From Kineococcus rubinsiae (GTDB lineage: Bacteria > Actinomycetota > Actinomycetes > Actinomycetales > Kineococcaceae), in assembly GCF_011839805.1 (NCBI RefSeq), contig NZ_VWPY01000019.1, forward strand, positions 1 through 64,000: a stretch of DNA of 64,000 nucleotides, read 5' to 3'. Below, piece by piece: positions 8,299 through 17,852 of the stretch; the first letter of the stretch is position 1, and the number at the start of each line of letters is the position of its first letter. The notes beneath the pieces are model-generated. The model was not told the DNA's origin, made no database searches, and saw only the letters and a list, made by a program, of their open reading frames with translations. The translations under genes were made by a program, and so were the position numbers.

Positions 8299-9137
8299 GC
8301 GGCGACGAGCAGCCGGAGAGCCCCGCGGAGTGGAGGCTCACGCCGTCCGTCGTGCAGGACGTCCGCTTCAACCGCGCGACCCGGATGCACCCCGGGTACG
8401 CGGACTCCGAGGTCGACACCTTCCTCGCGCGCATCCAGACGGAGCTGCAGCGGCTGGTGGCCGAGAAGGCCGAGCTGCGCGAGCAGGTCCACGCCCTGCG
8501 CTGGGCGGCCGACGAGCGCGCGCGGCAGGAGCGCGAGGCCCGCGAGGCGGCGGACGCCGAAGGGGTGGGCGCCGAGGGAGTGGTCGACGCGACGCCGCCG
8601 CCCCCGGCGCGCGACGAGGTGACCGTCCAGGCCGTGCACATCCTGGCCGCGGCCCAGCAGACGGCGGACCAGTACGTCGCCGAGGCCGAGGACTTCAGCC
8701 GGCGCCTCGCCCAGGAGGCGCGCGAGCACCACGAGAAGGTGGTGCAGGAGGCGCGCGCCGAGGCGGACACCGTCCTGCGCCAGGCGGCCGCCCTGGCCGC
8801 CGTCGCCCGCGAGGCGACGCCCGTCCCGGAGCGCGACACGAAGGAACTGCAGGAGGAGGTGGCCTACCTCAAGGCGTTCGGGCAGGCCTGCCGGACCCAG
8901 CTGCGCTCCTACCTCGAGGCCCTGCTGGACGACGTGGAGCACGAGTGGGGCCGCGCCGACCCGCACGCCGTGACCCCCCGCGCGCCGCGCCCGCCCGCGA
9001 CGGTGGACCTCACCGCGGTGGAGGGACCGGCGGCGCAGCGCCCGACGGCGGGCGCCTCGCCGGACGGCGCGGGCGCTTCGCCGGACGGGGCGGGCGCCAC
9101 GGCGGTCAACGGCAGCACGGTCGTCGACGTGCGCTGA
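8295..9137 (+). CDS. DivIVA-domain coiled-coil protein
   Basis: A 280-residue cytoplasmic scaffold. The N-terminal DivIVA-like motif (VQDVRFNRATRMHPGYADSEVDTFL written in parts: DVRFN, HPGYADSEVDTFL) lies at about residues 20-47 and is followed by a coiled coil to about 85. A second coiled coil (HILAAAQQTADQYVAEAE onward, about 118-180) comes next, then a short helix pair and a low-complexity tail with two SPDGAGA repeats. DivIVA/Wag31 proteins bind curved membrane at poles and septa. Its second coiled coil resembles that of the globin fusion two genes upstream, so the two may form mixed filaments. Last gene of the globin operon. Confidence 0.88.
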   Translation: MSGDEQPESPAEWRLTPSVVQDVRFNRATRMHPGYADSEVDTFLARIQTELQRLVAEKAELREQVHALRWAADERARQEREAREAADAEGVGAEGVVDATPPPPARDEVTVQAVHILAAAQQTADQYVAEAEDFSRRLAQEAREHHEKVVQEARAEADTVLRQAAALAAVAREATPVPERDTKELQEEVAYLKAFGQACRTQLRSYLEALLDDVEHEWGRADPHAVTPRAPRPPATVDLTAVEGPAAQRPTAGASPDGAGASPDGAGATAVNGSTVVDVR

Positions 9138-9152
9138 GCGGGCCCCGCCCCC

Positions 9153-10387
9153 TCAGCGCGCGCCGAGCGCCAGCGTCTCCGCGAACAGCGGGGCGATCTG
9201 CTCGAACTCCAGCAGGAACCCGTCGTGGCCGTAGGGCGAGCGCACCGTGCGCAGGCCCCCCACGGTCGAGCCCGCGGCCTCGGCGATGCGCCGGGAGTCC
9301 GCGAGCGGGTAGAGCCGGTCGGAGTCGACGCCCGCGACGACGAGCGGGACGGTCGTCGCGGCGAGAGCCGCCTCGGTGCCGCCGCGCCCGAGGCCGACGT
9401 CCCACGTGTTCATGGCGTCGGTCAGCGTGACGTAGCTGCCCGCGTCGAAGCGGTGCACGAGCTTCTCGGCGTGGTGGTCGAGGTAGGACTGCACGGCGAA
9501 GCGGCCGGGCCCGTCCGGCGACCAGGGGTCCTCGCCGAGCTGGGCCGCGCGGCCGAAGCGGGCGTCGAGCTCCTCGGCCGTGCGGTAGGTCAGGTGCGCG
9601 AGGCGCCGGGCGAGCCCGAGCCCCGCGTGCGGGCCCGCGCCGTCGGGGAGGTCGTGGTAGTCCCCGCCGTTCCAGCCCGGGTCGGACAGCACGGCCGTGA
9701 TCTGCGCGGACTGCGCGCCGATCTGGTCGGCCGTGGACGCCGCGCAGGTGGCCAGCACGAGCGCCGCGCCGACCCGGTCGGGCTGCGCCGCAGCCCACTC
9801 CAGCGACCGCATGCCGCCCATCGACCCGCCGAGGACGGCGGCGAAGCGCCGCACGCCCAGCTGGTCGGCCAGGCGCGCCTCGGCGGCCACCTGGTCGGCG
9901 ACCGTGAGGCGCGGGAACGCCGAGCCCCACGGGCGGCCCGTCCCGGGCCGGCGCGCGGCCGGCCCGGTGCTGCCCTGGCAGCCGCCGAGGACGTTGGCGG
10001 CCACGACGAACCAGCGGTCGGTGTCCAAGGCGCGCCCCGGGCCGACGAGCGTCTGCCACCAGCCCGGCGTGGGGTGCCCCTCGCCGGCGGGGCCGGTGAC
10101 GTGGGCGTCGCCCGTGAGGGCGTGCTCGACGAGGACGGCGTTGGAGCCGTCCGCGGCGAGCGTGCCCCACGTCTGGTACGCCAACCGCACCTGCGGGAGC
10201 GTCCCGCCGAGCTGCAGCCGCAGGTCGCCGACGTCGGCGAAGCGCCGCTCGCCCACCGGGTCACCCTCGCGCCACGCGCCCGTCGCGGGCGGTGCGGGCC
10301 GGTGGAACCGGGCCCTCACCTGCGCGTCCTCCACGTCGACGACCACCGCTCCTCCAGACCCCGGACCCTGAACCGCAGGAACCAGTG

Positions 10388-10391
<4 letters not shown>
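9153..10391 (-). CDS. metX: Homoserine O-acetyltransferase
   Basis: A 412-residue alpha/beta-hydrolase-fold enzyme that acetylates homoserine with acetyl-CoA for methionine synthesis. The nucleophile Ser lies in GGSMGGMRSLEWA, the acid in GVDSDRLYPL and the His in YGHDGFLLE. The substrate motifs NVLGGCQGSTGP and GRPWGSAFP are intact. GTG at 10391 overlaps the stop of metY by four bases (GTGA), so the pair is one coupled unit. Length and motifs fit MetX rather than a succinyltransferase. The 3' end lies 15 bases from the convergent DivIVA-domain gene. Confidence 0.95.
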
Positions 10392-11740
<1,349 letters not shown>

Positions 11741-12114
11741 GGGGTCCTCTTCGGGGGCTGGGTCGGGTGTCGGGGGGCGGGGTCAGCGGCCCGGTCGACA
11801 CCAGCAGTCGAAGAGGTAGGGACGGCGGGAGGGCCAGAACGGGTCGAGGACGACCGTTCGCACCGCCCCCAGCACAGGACCCGACATGCAGTGATGGTGC
11901 CCGCGCGCGCCCTCAGGGGGCAACTCGTTCCCCGAACGGCGCAGCGCCACGCCGGGGAAGATCCTTCGACGCGCCGACCAATCCACCGTGTGTGTCGGAC
12001 CGAACACGGAGCGAAAGAGAGGCGCGTCTGGCAGTCTGGGCGCCAACAACTGTGCGCGACCGCGCGATCACCGTATGCCACTTGCCTTGAGTGCCCTCAG
12101 CCATTGGAGCGTCG
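11741..12114. other. Long divergent leader region between metY and the 12115 gene
   Basis: This 374-base stretch has no convincing gene. On the minus strand it is the 5' region of metY. It was searched for the conserved SAM-II/SAM-IV cores and none was recognised. It contains a possible 34-residue leader peptide (11783-11887, minus) and several G/C-rich inverted segments. The lower-GC part near 12000-12090 probably holds the divergent promoters. Confidence 0.4.
11783..11887 (-). CDS. Possible leader peptide upstream of metY
   Basis: A 34-residue open frame (ATG at 11887) ends about 40 bases before the metY start, with the C-terminal sequence PYLFDCWCRPGR. Two cysteines just before the stop are reminiscent of cysteine-responsive attenuator peptides of actinobacteria. 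No good ribosome-binding site precedes the ATG and the peptide lacks the usual RRHVDL motif, so the call is weak. The frame is also open upstream to an ATG near 12049. Confidence 0.22.
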   Translation of the reverse strand: MSGPVLGAVRTVVLDPFWPSRRPYLFDCWCRPGR

Positions 12115-12492
12115 ATGGACGACCAGCACACCCCCTCCGACGGCGGATCCGCCCCCGTGCCCGGGACCACCGCGGGCGTCCGCGACGACGACGTCCAGGT
12201 CATCCGCTGGGACACGCCGGCCTGGGCCTCGCAGGGCCTGGAGGTGGAGGGCGGCTGGCTGCACTCCTACGAGGCGCGCGTCGTGCCCCTGGAGGGTGAC
12301 GAGGGCGCCGAGCGCCCCTGCCCCGTCCGCCTGGAGAGCACCGACCTCGCCTACGCCGAGGGCGGCCAGACCGTCGTGCGGCGCTTCGGCCCCCGCGTCT
12401 TCATCGGCGACATCGCCCAGCTCTCCCTGCCCGAGGCGCAGCGCCTGGTCCTCGCGCTGACCGAGGTCATCCAGCGGGTCGAGCGCAGCTGA
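12115..12492 (+). CDS. Conserved hypothetical protein, 125 aa
   Basis: A small acidic protein. The first 27 residues are low complexity, followed by a beta-rich region (VIRWDTPAWASQGLEVEGGWLHSYEARVVPL) and a C-terminal helix (SLPEAQRLVLALTEVIQRV). No catalytic motif, signal peptide or membrane segment is visible. ATG at 12115 is preferred over 12091 because GGAG lies six bases upstream. The product is not recognised; the fold may be a small barrel with a dimerising helix. It precedes the DUF2079 gene by 25 bases and may be cotranscribed with it. Confidence 0.7.
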   Translation: MDDQHTPSDGGSAPVPGTTAGVRDDDVQVIRWDTPAWASQGLEVEGGWLHSYEARVVPLEGDEGAERPCPVRLESTDLAYAEGGQTVVRRFGPRVFIGDIAQLSLPEAQRLVLALTEVIQRVERS

Positions 12493-12517
12493 CGCGGGGC
12501 GGGCACCATGGGGGCCC

Positions 12518-13882
12518 GTGCCCCCGCGTCCCGCCCGCCTCCTGACCCTCGCCGCCGGCGTGGTGTCGGTGCTCGTCTGCGCGGGCATCGGCACCGGCCG
12601 CTACCAGGCCGGCGAGGCGCACACCTATGACCTGGCGATCTTCAGCCAGTCCGCGCAGTCCTGGGCGCAGCTGCGCTGGCCGACGGCCGACGTGCTCGCC
12701 CCCGGCCGCCCCCTGCTCGGCGACCACTTCTCCCCCGCCACGGTGGTCTTCGGCCTGGCGTGGCGGCTGTGGGCCGACCCGCGCTCCCTGCTGCTGCTGC
12801 AGGCGCTCCTGCTCGGCCTCGGCACGGCCCTCGTCGCCCGCTGCGCCGCGCGCCACCTGCGCACCGTCCCGGCCGTCGCCGTCGCGGTCGGCGCGCTGCT
12901 GGCCCACGGCACGCTCGCCGCGGCCCGCTTCGACGTCCACGAGGTGGCCCTCGCCGTGCCGCTGCTCGCGCTGAGCGGGACCGCCCTGCTGGAGCGCCGC
13001 GACCGCGCCGCCGCCCTGTGGTCGCTGCCGCTGCTGCTGGTCAAGGAGGACATGGGCGCGACCGTCCTGGCGGTCGCGGCCGTGCTGTGGCTGCGCGGCG
13101 CGCGGCGCCTCGGGGTGCGCCTTGCCCTCGTCGCCGTCCTCGGGGTGGCCGTCGCGCTGGCGACCATGTGGGCCGTCGACCCCGACCACGACCTCAGCCG
13201 CGTCGGGTCCTTCTCCGACCCCGGCTCCGGCGTGCTGCCGCGCCTCGGGCTCGTCGCGGCCGTCGTCGCCGGCGGCGGACTGCTCTGGGTCGCCTCGCCG
13301 ATCGCGCTGCTGGCCCTGCCGACCCTGGCCTGGCGCCTGGTCAGCTCCCAGCCCAGCTACTGGTCCTCGCAGTTCCACTACGACGCCGTGCTCGTGCCCG
13401 TCGCGGCCGTCGCGCTCGTCGACGTGCTGCGCCGGCACCCGCGGCGGCAGGCGCCGCTGGCCGTCCTCGCGGCCCTGGCGTGCGTCGCGACGACCGCGGT
13501 GGTGCTGGACGTGCGGACGCTGCCCTCGCCCCTGGCCGCCTCGACGTGGCGCCCCTCCCCCGTCGTCACCGACCTGCGGGCCGCGGCCCGGGCCGTGCCC
13601 GCGGGGGCCCCGCTCGCCGCCGACAACACCTCCGGCGCCTACCTCGTCACCGGCCACCGCGTCTCGACGTGGTCGCCCGACCAGACCGACGCCGAGCTCG
13701 GCCCCTGGGTCGTGCTCGACACCGCGCGCAGCTCCCTGTCGACCACGCCCGCGCAGAAGGCGGCCTGGATCGACGCCGCCGTCGCACGCGGCGGGGAGGT
13801 CGTCGCACGGGTGGGCGCCACCAGCGTGCTGCGCCTGCCCGTGGCAGGATCCCGGGCGACCCCGGCCGCGGAGGCGGGGTGA
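12518..13882 (+). CDS. DUF2079 polytopic membrane protein
   Basis: A 454-residue integral membrane protein with roughly nine hydrophobic segments. Hallmarks of the DUF2079 family are present: HTYDLAIFSQS and LLGDHFSPATV in the first extracytoplasmic loop, ARFDVHEVALAVPLL, and LLVKEDMGATV. The family resembles GT-C glycosyltransferases, which use lipid-linked sugars outside the membrane, but its reaction is unknown. The C-terminal region (about 375-440) is soluble. The start is a GTG at 12518; a nearby ATG at 12508 is out of frame. Confidence 0.85.
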   Translation: MPPRPARLLTLAAGVVSVLVCAGIGTGRYQAGEAHTYDLAIFSQSAQSWAQLRWPTADVLAPGRPLLGDHFSPATVVFGLAWRLWADPRSLLLLQALLLGLGTALVARCAARHLRTVPAVAVAVGALLAHGTLAAARFDVHEVALAVPLLALSGTALLERRDRAAALWSLPLLLVKEDMGATVLAVAAVLWLRGARRLGVRLALVAVLGVAVALATMWAVDPDHDLSRVGSFSDPGSGVLPRLGLVAAVVAGGGLLWVASPIALLALPTLAWRLVSSQPSYWSSQFHYDAVLVPVAAVALVDVLRRHPRRQAPLAVLAALACVATTAVVLDVRTLPSPLAASTWRPSPVVTDLRAAARAVPAGAPLAADNTSGAYLVTGHRVSTWSPDQTDAELGPWVVLDTARSSLSTTPAQKAAWIDAAVARGGEVVARVGATSVLRLPVAGSRATPAAEAG

Positions 13883-13899
13883 GGAACTCCGGAGGACGC

Positions 13900-14931
13900 A
13901 TGAGCACGCAGACCGCCCGCACCGCCCAGGCCGTGCGCATCACCGCGCCCGGCGAGCTGGAGGTCGTCCAGGTCGACGTGGCCGCGCCCGCACCGGGCAA
14001 CGTCCTCGTCGAGGTCGCCTGGTGCGGCATCTGCGGCTCCGACCGCGAGATCTTCGCCGGCACCCGCCCCGCGGAGTTCGTCCGCTACCCCGTCGTGCCC
14101 GGCCACGAGTGGTCCGGCACGGTCGTCGAGGTCGGCGAGGGCGTGCCCGCCGAGCTCGTGGGCCGCGGCACCGTGGGCCAGGGCATCCGGACCTCCTCGA
14201 CCGCCCCCGCCTCCGTCGCGGGCGACACGGCCGCGTGGCCGCAGGAGTACGAGGAGACCGGGTTCACGCTGCCGGGCGGCTGGGCGCAGTACCTGGAGCT
14301 GCCCTCGCGCTACCTGCACCTGCTGCCCGAGGGCGCCGACCTGCGCTCCGCCGCCGGCATCGAGCCCGCCGCGTGCGTGGCCGAGGCCGTCCTGCTCGCC
14401 GAGATCACGGTCGGCAGCCGGGTCGCCGTCATCGGGGCCGGCGCGCTGGGCCTGCTCGCCACCCAGCTGCTCAAGGGGGCCGGCGCCGAGGTGACGGTGC
14501 TGCACCACAACGGCTCCCGCGAGGAGCTCTCGCGCACCTGCGGCGCGGCGCACTACGCGCTGTCCGCGGACGCCGAGGCCGACGGCCTGCTCGGCACCTT
14601 CGACGCCGTGGTCGAAGCCGCGGGCGTGCCCGGCATCGCCCGGCTCGCGGTGCGCCTCGGCCGCCCCGGCGCGCGCGTCGTCCTCACGGGCATCCCCGCC
14701 AACGACGCGGACGACCTGTCCTCGCTCGAGCTCGTCTCGCGCCTGGTCCAGGTGAAGACGGTCTTCGGGGCGCCGACCCGCGCCTGGGCCTACGCCGTGC
14801 GCGCCTTCGCCCTCGGCATCCTGGACCCGTCCGTGATCGTGACCCACGAGTTCCCCCTCGCCGAGGCCGGCGCGGCCCTGGAGGAGCTCGGCAGGCGCTC
14901 CGGCGCGCTGAAGGTGCTGCTCAAGCCCTAG
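13900..14931 (+). CDS. Zinc-type alcohol dehydrogenase-like oxidoreductase (MDR superfamily)
   Basis: A 343-residue medium-chain dehydrogenase. The N-terminal GroES-like domain has catalytic zinc ligands in CGICGSD and GHEWSGTV, and the Rossmann domain has VIGAGALGLLATQLL. The lobe that normally carries four Cys for the structural zinc is replaced here by a Cys-free stretch (RTSSTAPASVAGDTAAWPQE), so only one zinc is expected. Such enzymes oxidise polyols or sugars such as sorbitol or threonine-like substrates; the substrate is unknown. ATG at 13900 has GGAGG upstream. It overlaps the convergent DedA gene by four bases at the 3' ends. Confidence 0.88.
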   Translation: MSTQTARTAQAVRITAPGELEVVQVDVAAPAPGNVLVEVAWCGICGSDREIFAGTRPAEFVRYPVVPGHEWSGTVVEVGEGVPAELVGRGTVGQGIRTSSTAPASVAGDTAAWPQEYEETGFTLPGGWAQYLELPSRYLHLLPEGADLRSAAGIEPAACVAEAVLLAEITVGSRVAVIGAGALGLLATQLLKGAGAEVTVLHHNGSREELSRTCGAAHYALSADAEADGLLGTFDAVVEAAGVPGIARLAVRLGRPGARVVLTGIPANDADDLSSLELVSRLVQVKTVFGAPTRAWAYAVRAFALGILDPSVIVTHEFPLAEAGAALEELGRRSGALKVLLKP

Positions 14932-15572
14932 CGGGACGCGTGCGCGCGCCGGGCGCGCAGCCGCTGGACGAGGCCGACGACGCTGGAGGCCACCAGCCCG
15001 AGGACGAGGGCCACCGCGACCCCGGCCAGCGGCCGGTCGGAGACGCTGCGCCCCAGCAGGCCCAGCAGCGCGTAGGCCACCGTCCAGGTCAGGGCGGGCA
15101 CCACGTCGGCGACGGCGAAGCGGCGCACGGGGTAGTCCACGGACGCCGCCGCGAGCATCACCGGGACGCGGGCGCCCGGCAGCAGCCGCGACGTGAGCAG
15201 GGTCCGGACGTCGTGGGTGACGAGGCGGCGGCCCAGCTCCTCGACGTGGGCGCTCGCGCGGCCCGCGAGCGCCCGGCGCTCGAGCAGGCGGGTCAGCCCG
15301 GACTCCGAGCGGTGCAGCAGCGCGTACAGGACGACGTCGCCCGCCCACGCGGCGGCGGCCGCGACCACGAGGACCGAGCCGAGGGCCTCGGGCGAGCGGT
15401 GGTGGGCCAGCGCCGCCATCGCGCTGACCGCGGCCCCCGTCGGCACCACGGGCAGGACGGCGCCGACGGTCACGGCCGCGAGCAGGACGGCGAGCGCCGC
15501 CAGCCAGGACCCCTCCGCCGCGGCGGCCGGGTCCAGCAGGTGTCCCAGCACGGGGCCACTCCACCACGGCAC
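14928..15572 (-). CDS. DedA/VTT-family membrane protein
   Basis: A 214-residue membrane protein with about five hydrophobic segments. The family pattern is visible: a re-entrant region LPVVPTGAAVSAMAALA, then SRLLPGARVPVMLAAASVDYPVRRFAVAD, which matches the conserved R-x-x-PG-R/P loop of DedA proteins. The family takes part in membrane lipid handling and proton-motive-force homeostasis. The acidic motif of E. coli DedA is not obvious. GTG at 15572. The C-terminus is basic (RLRARRAHASR). Confidence 0.78.
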   Translation of the reverse strand: MPWWSGPVLGHLLDPAAAAEGSWLAALAVLLAAVTVGAVLPVVPTGAAVSAMAALAHHRSPEALGSVLVVAAAAAWAGDVVLYALLHRSESGLTRLLERRALAGRASAHVEELGRRLVTHDVRTLLTSRLLPGARVPVMLAAASVDYPVRRFAVADVVPALTWTVAYALLGLLGRSVSDRPLAGVAVALVLGLVASSVVGLVQRLRARRAHASR

Positions 15573-15610
15573 CGTCCCGGCGTGTCGCCGCGGTGCGGCA
15601 TCCTGTCGGC

Positions 15611-16156
15611 GTGAGCGAACTCCTCGCCGAGGACCCCGGGCTGACCTGCGCGTTCTGCCGCTCGGGCGTCGACGTGGGGGTCGAGGAGCGCCTCGGCGTC
15701 AGCGTCGCGGTGTGCGCGGCCTGCGCGGCGCGCTTCGCGGGCGCGCGCACGAGCGCCCCGCCGCCCCCGCCGCGCGAGCGCGTGGACGACCCGGCGCTGC
15801 CCCCCACGATCGGCCAGGGCGTCACGGCGGTCGCGCAGCACGTCGCGCGCATGGCCGAGCGCCTCGCGGCCCGGCCCTACCGCGACGACACCTGCGGGCG
15901 CTGCGACGCCGACGTCGAGGTCTACCGCGACCCGGCCGGCGCCGACGTCGTCCTCGCGCCCCAGAAGGTGCTGGCCGACGTGCTGCCGCTGGGGGACCGC
16001 TGGCGCGTCGACGAGGGCCGGGCCGTGCTGCTCACCGAGGACGACCCGGACCAGGTGGGCGCGCGGCTGCTGCACGAGCTGGTGTGCGCCGCCGGGCCCG
16101 CTCCGCTGAACGCGCGGCTGCGGCAGGTCTGGAAGGACAACACGACCATCGCCTGA
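15611..16156 (+). CDS. Zinc-ribbon hypothetical protein (DUF6083-like)
   Basis: A 181-residue protein with two CxxC pairs near the N-terminus (LTCAFCRSG, AVCAACAAR) that could form one zinc ribbon, then CGRCDAD near residue 97. The segment DVLPLGDRWRVDEGRAVLL resembles the RWRV core of actinobacterial DUF6083 proteins. No catalytic motif is seen. GTG at 15611 follows a CATCCT box by six bases, which fits leaderless transcription; an alternative GTG is at 15593. It lies upstream of the sigma factor, but a gap of about 70 bases suggests a separate unit. Confidence 0.65.
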   Translation: MSELLAEDPGLTCAFCRSGVDVGVEERLGVSVAVCAACAARFAGARTSAPPPPPRERVDDPALPPTIGQGVTAVAQHVARMAERLAARPYRDDTCGRCDADVEVYRDPAGADVVLAPQKVLADVLPLGDRWRVDEGRAVLLTEDDPDQVGARLLHELVCAAGPAPLNARLRQVWKDNTTIA

Positions 16157-16228
16157 GGCTGCGCCGGCGAGATCCCGGCCCTGCCGGACAGGGAGGGGCG
16201 ACGGGGCGGACGCGGCGGTGGGGGCGGC

Positions 16229-16774
16229 ATGCAGGACGAGGACTTCAGCGCGCTGTACGCCGGCACCTCCGGCGACGTGTGGCGCTTCGCGCGCCGGCGC
16301 ACCGCGTCGTCGGCCGAGGCGGACGACGTCACGGCCGAGACCTACGCCGTCGCGTGGCGGCGCCGGGCCGACGTGCCCCCCGAGGCCCCGCGGCTGTGGC
16401 TGTTCGGCGTGGCCCGCAACGTCCTGGCCAACCACCGCCGGGAGCTGTCGCGGCGGCGCGGCCTGCAGGTGCGGGTGGCGACCCTGCACCCGACGCCCGA
16501 CGTCTGCGACGCCCCCACCGGCGAGCCGGCCGGGTCCGCGGTCTGGCCGGCGCTCGCCGCGCTCGGTGCGGAGGACCGCGACCTGCTGCTGATGCGCGCG
16601 TGGGACGGGCTGCCGGTCGCCGACATCGCCGTCGTGCTGGGCGTGCGGGCGGCGACGGTCTCCTCTCGGCTGCACAGGGCGCGCGGGCGGCTGGCGCGCG
16701 AACTCGCCCGGCGAGATCCCGACGCCGCCGGACACGTGAGGGACGGACACCACGACCTGAGGAGCAGCTGGTGA
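16229..16774 (+). CDS. ECF-type RNA polymerase sigma factor
   Basis: A 181-residue sigma-70 factor with regions 2 and 4 only. Region 2 covers about residues 6-75 (ALYAGTSGDVWRFARRRT, EADDVTAETYAVAWRR, WLFGVARNVLANHRR). Region 4 covers about 105-160 (ALGAEDRDLLLMRAWDGLPVADIAVVLG, then the DNA-contact helix RAATVSSRLHRARGRL). No extra C-terminal domain is present. The downstream gene overlaps by four bases (GTGA) and encodes a single-pass membrane protein that probably acts as its anti-sigma or sensor partner. Confidence 0.9.
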   Translation: MQDEDFSALYAGTSGDVWRFARRRTASSAEADDVTAETYAVAWRRRADVPPEAPRLWLFGVARNVLANHRRELSRRRGLQVRVATLHPTPDVCDAPTGEPAGSAVWPALAALGAEDRDLLLMRAWDGLPVADIAVVLGVRAATVSSRLHRARGRLARELARRDPDAAGHVRDGHHDLRSSW

Positions 16775-17664
16775 GCGACGTAAGAGAACCGTGGGAGGCC
16801 GAGCTCGAGAGCCTCGACCCCACGCTGCACGACGCTCCGCCGGCCCTGGGGTCCACCCGTTCCCACGCGATCCTGGAGGCAGCGATGCACGACACCACGA
16901 CCCCCACCACGACCCCGGCCCGGCCCGCGGACCGGCGGCAGCTCCGCCGGCACCGGCGCGGCACCTGGGCGGCGGTCCTCGTGGGCGCCGCAGCGGCGGG
17001 GGCCGTCGCCGTCGCCGTGCTCCCGGGCACCGGACCGGGGCCGACCCCCGCCGTCGTCGCCGTTCCCGCTGCCCCGCAGCAGCTCTCGGACATCGTGTTG
17101 ACGGCCGCACAGCGCACCGCGGGCGTGACGAGCCTGCGGGCCGCGCTCACCGCCACCGGCGAGGGGTACCGCGACGAGGCCACCGGTGAGTTCGCCGGTG
17201 CGGACTCGGTCGTGCGCGAGACCGTGCCCGGGGGCGGCACCCTGACGACCACGGTCGTCGGGGGCACGATCTACACCACGGGCGCGGACGGCCGCACGAC
17301 CGCGGAACCCGAGCGGCCCGCCGACACCATGGCGCCCTTCGCCGAGGCGGCCGGCGCACTGGTGGGGGCGGCCGTCGACGGCGGCCGCGCACAGGAGGTC
17401 GGCACGGAGGTGGTCCGCGGGGCCTCCGCCGTGCACTACCGGGTCACGCTCGACGACGCGTCCCGCTCCGCGCTGGCGGCCCTGGGCGCCTCCCGGCTCG
17501 CCTGGTTCGACCTGGAGGAACCGCAGCTGGCGACCGCGGTCGACGTCTGGGTCGGCGACGGCCTGGTGCGCCGCATCGACGTCGCGGCCTCCGGGACGAC
17601 CACCCGGACTGAGTTCTTCGACCTCGGCGCCGACGTCACCGTCACCGCACCGGCGCTCGACTGA
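16771..17664 (+). CDS. Single-pass membrane protein coupled to the sigma factor (anti-sigma-like)
   Basis: A 297-residue protein with a short cytoplasmic N-terminal part (about 65 residues), one membrane span (WAAVLVGAAAAGAVAVAVL, about 66-84) and an extracytoplasmic beta-rich domain of about 200 residues. The outer domain reads like the LolA/LppX-type folds that bind lipophilic ligands (SLRAALTATGEGYRDE, GGGTLTTTVVGGTIYTT, RIDVAASGTTTRTEFFDLG). No zinc-binding anti-sigma (ZAS) motif is seen. The GTGA overlap with the sigma gene strongly suggests it regulates that sigma factor, perhaps in response to an envelope lipid. The role is inferred from context. Confidence 0.7.
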   Translation: MSDVREPWEAELESLDPTLHDAPPALGSTRSHAILEAAMHDTTTPTTTPARPADRRQLRRHRRGTWAAVLVGAAAAGAVAVAVLPGTGPGPTPAVVAVPAAPQQLSDIVLTAAQRTAGVTSLRAALTATGEGYRDEATGEFAGADSVVRETVPGGGTLTTTVVGGTIYTTGADGRTTAEPERPADTMAPFAEAAGALVGAAVDGGRAQEVGTEVVRGASAVHYRVTLDDASRSALAALGASRLAWFDLEEPQLATAVDVWVGDGLVRRIDVAASGTTTRTEFFDLGADVTVTAPALD

Positions 17665-17820
17665 GGCGCGCCCGGCTCCCCCGCCGGCCCGGGCCCTCCG
17701 CCCGGCGCCGGCGCGGCGCGCAGGCGGGGTTCCGCCCCCCGCACGACACCGGGAGTTCACCTCTCCCGGCTGGCGGGACCGTGGCGGCAGTGCTGGCATG
17801 GGTCCGGGACGTCCAGGGGC

Positions 17821-17849
17821 GCGGCTCCCCGCTGCTACCGCGGAGCCGC
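17821..17849 (+). promoter_or_regulatory. Hairpin overlapping the ribosome-binding site of the M20 peptidase gene
   Basis: GCGGCTCC (17821-17828) pairs with GGAGCCGC (17842-17849). The only GGAG near the GTG at 17853 lies in the 3' arm, so folding would hide the ribosome-binding site. This could be a simple RNA control element or chance in GC-rich DNA. Confidence 0.3.
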
Positions 17850-17852
17850 ACC

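Noticed and set aside
11741-12000. SAM riboswitch upstream of metY
   Set aside because: I looked for the conserved SAM-II and SAM-IV cores on the minus strand and did not find them. A covariance-model search would be needed to exclude a divergent form.
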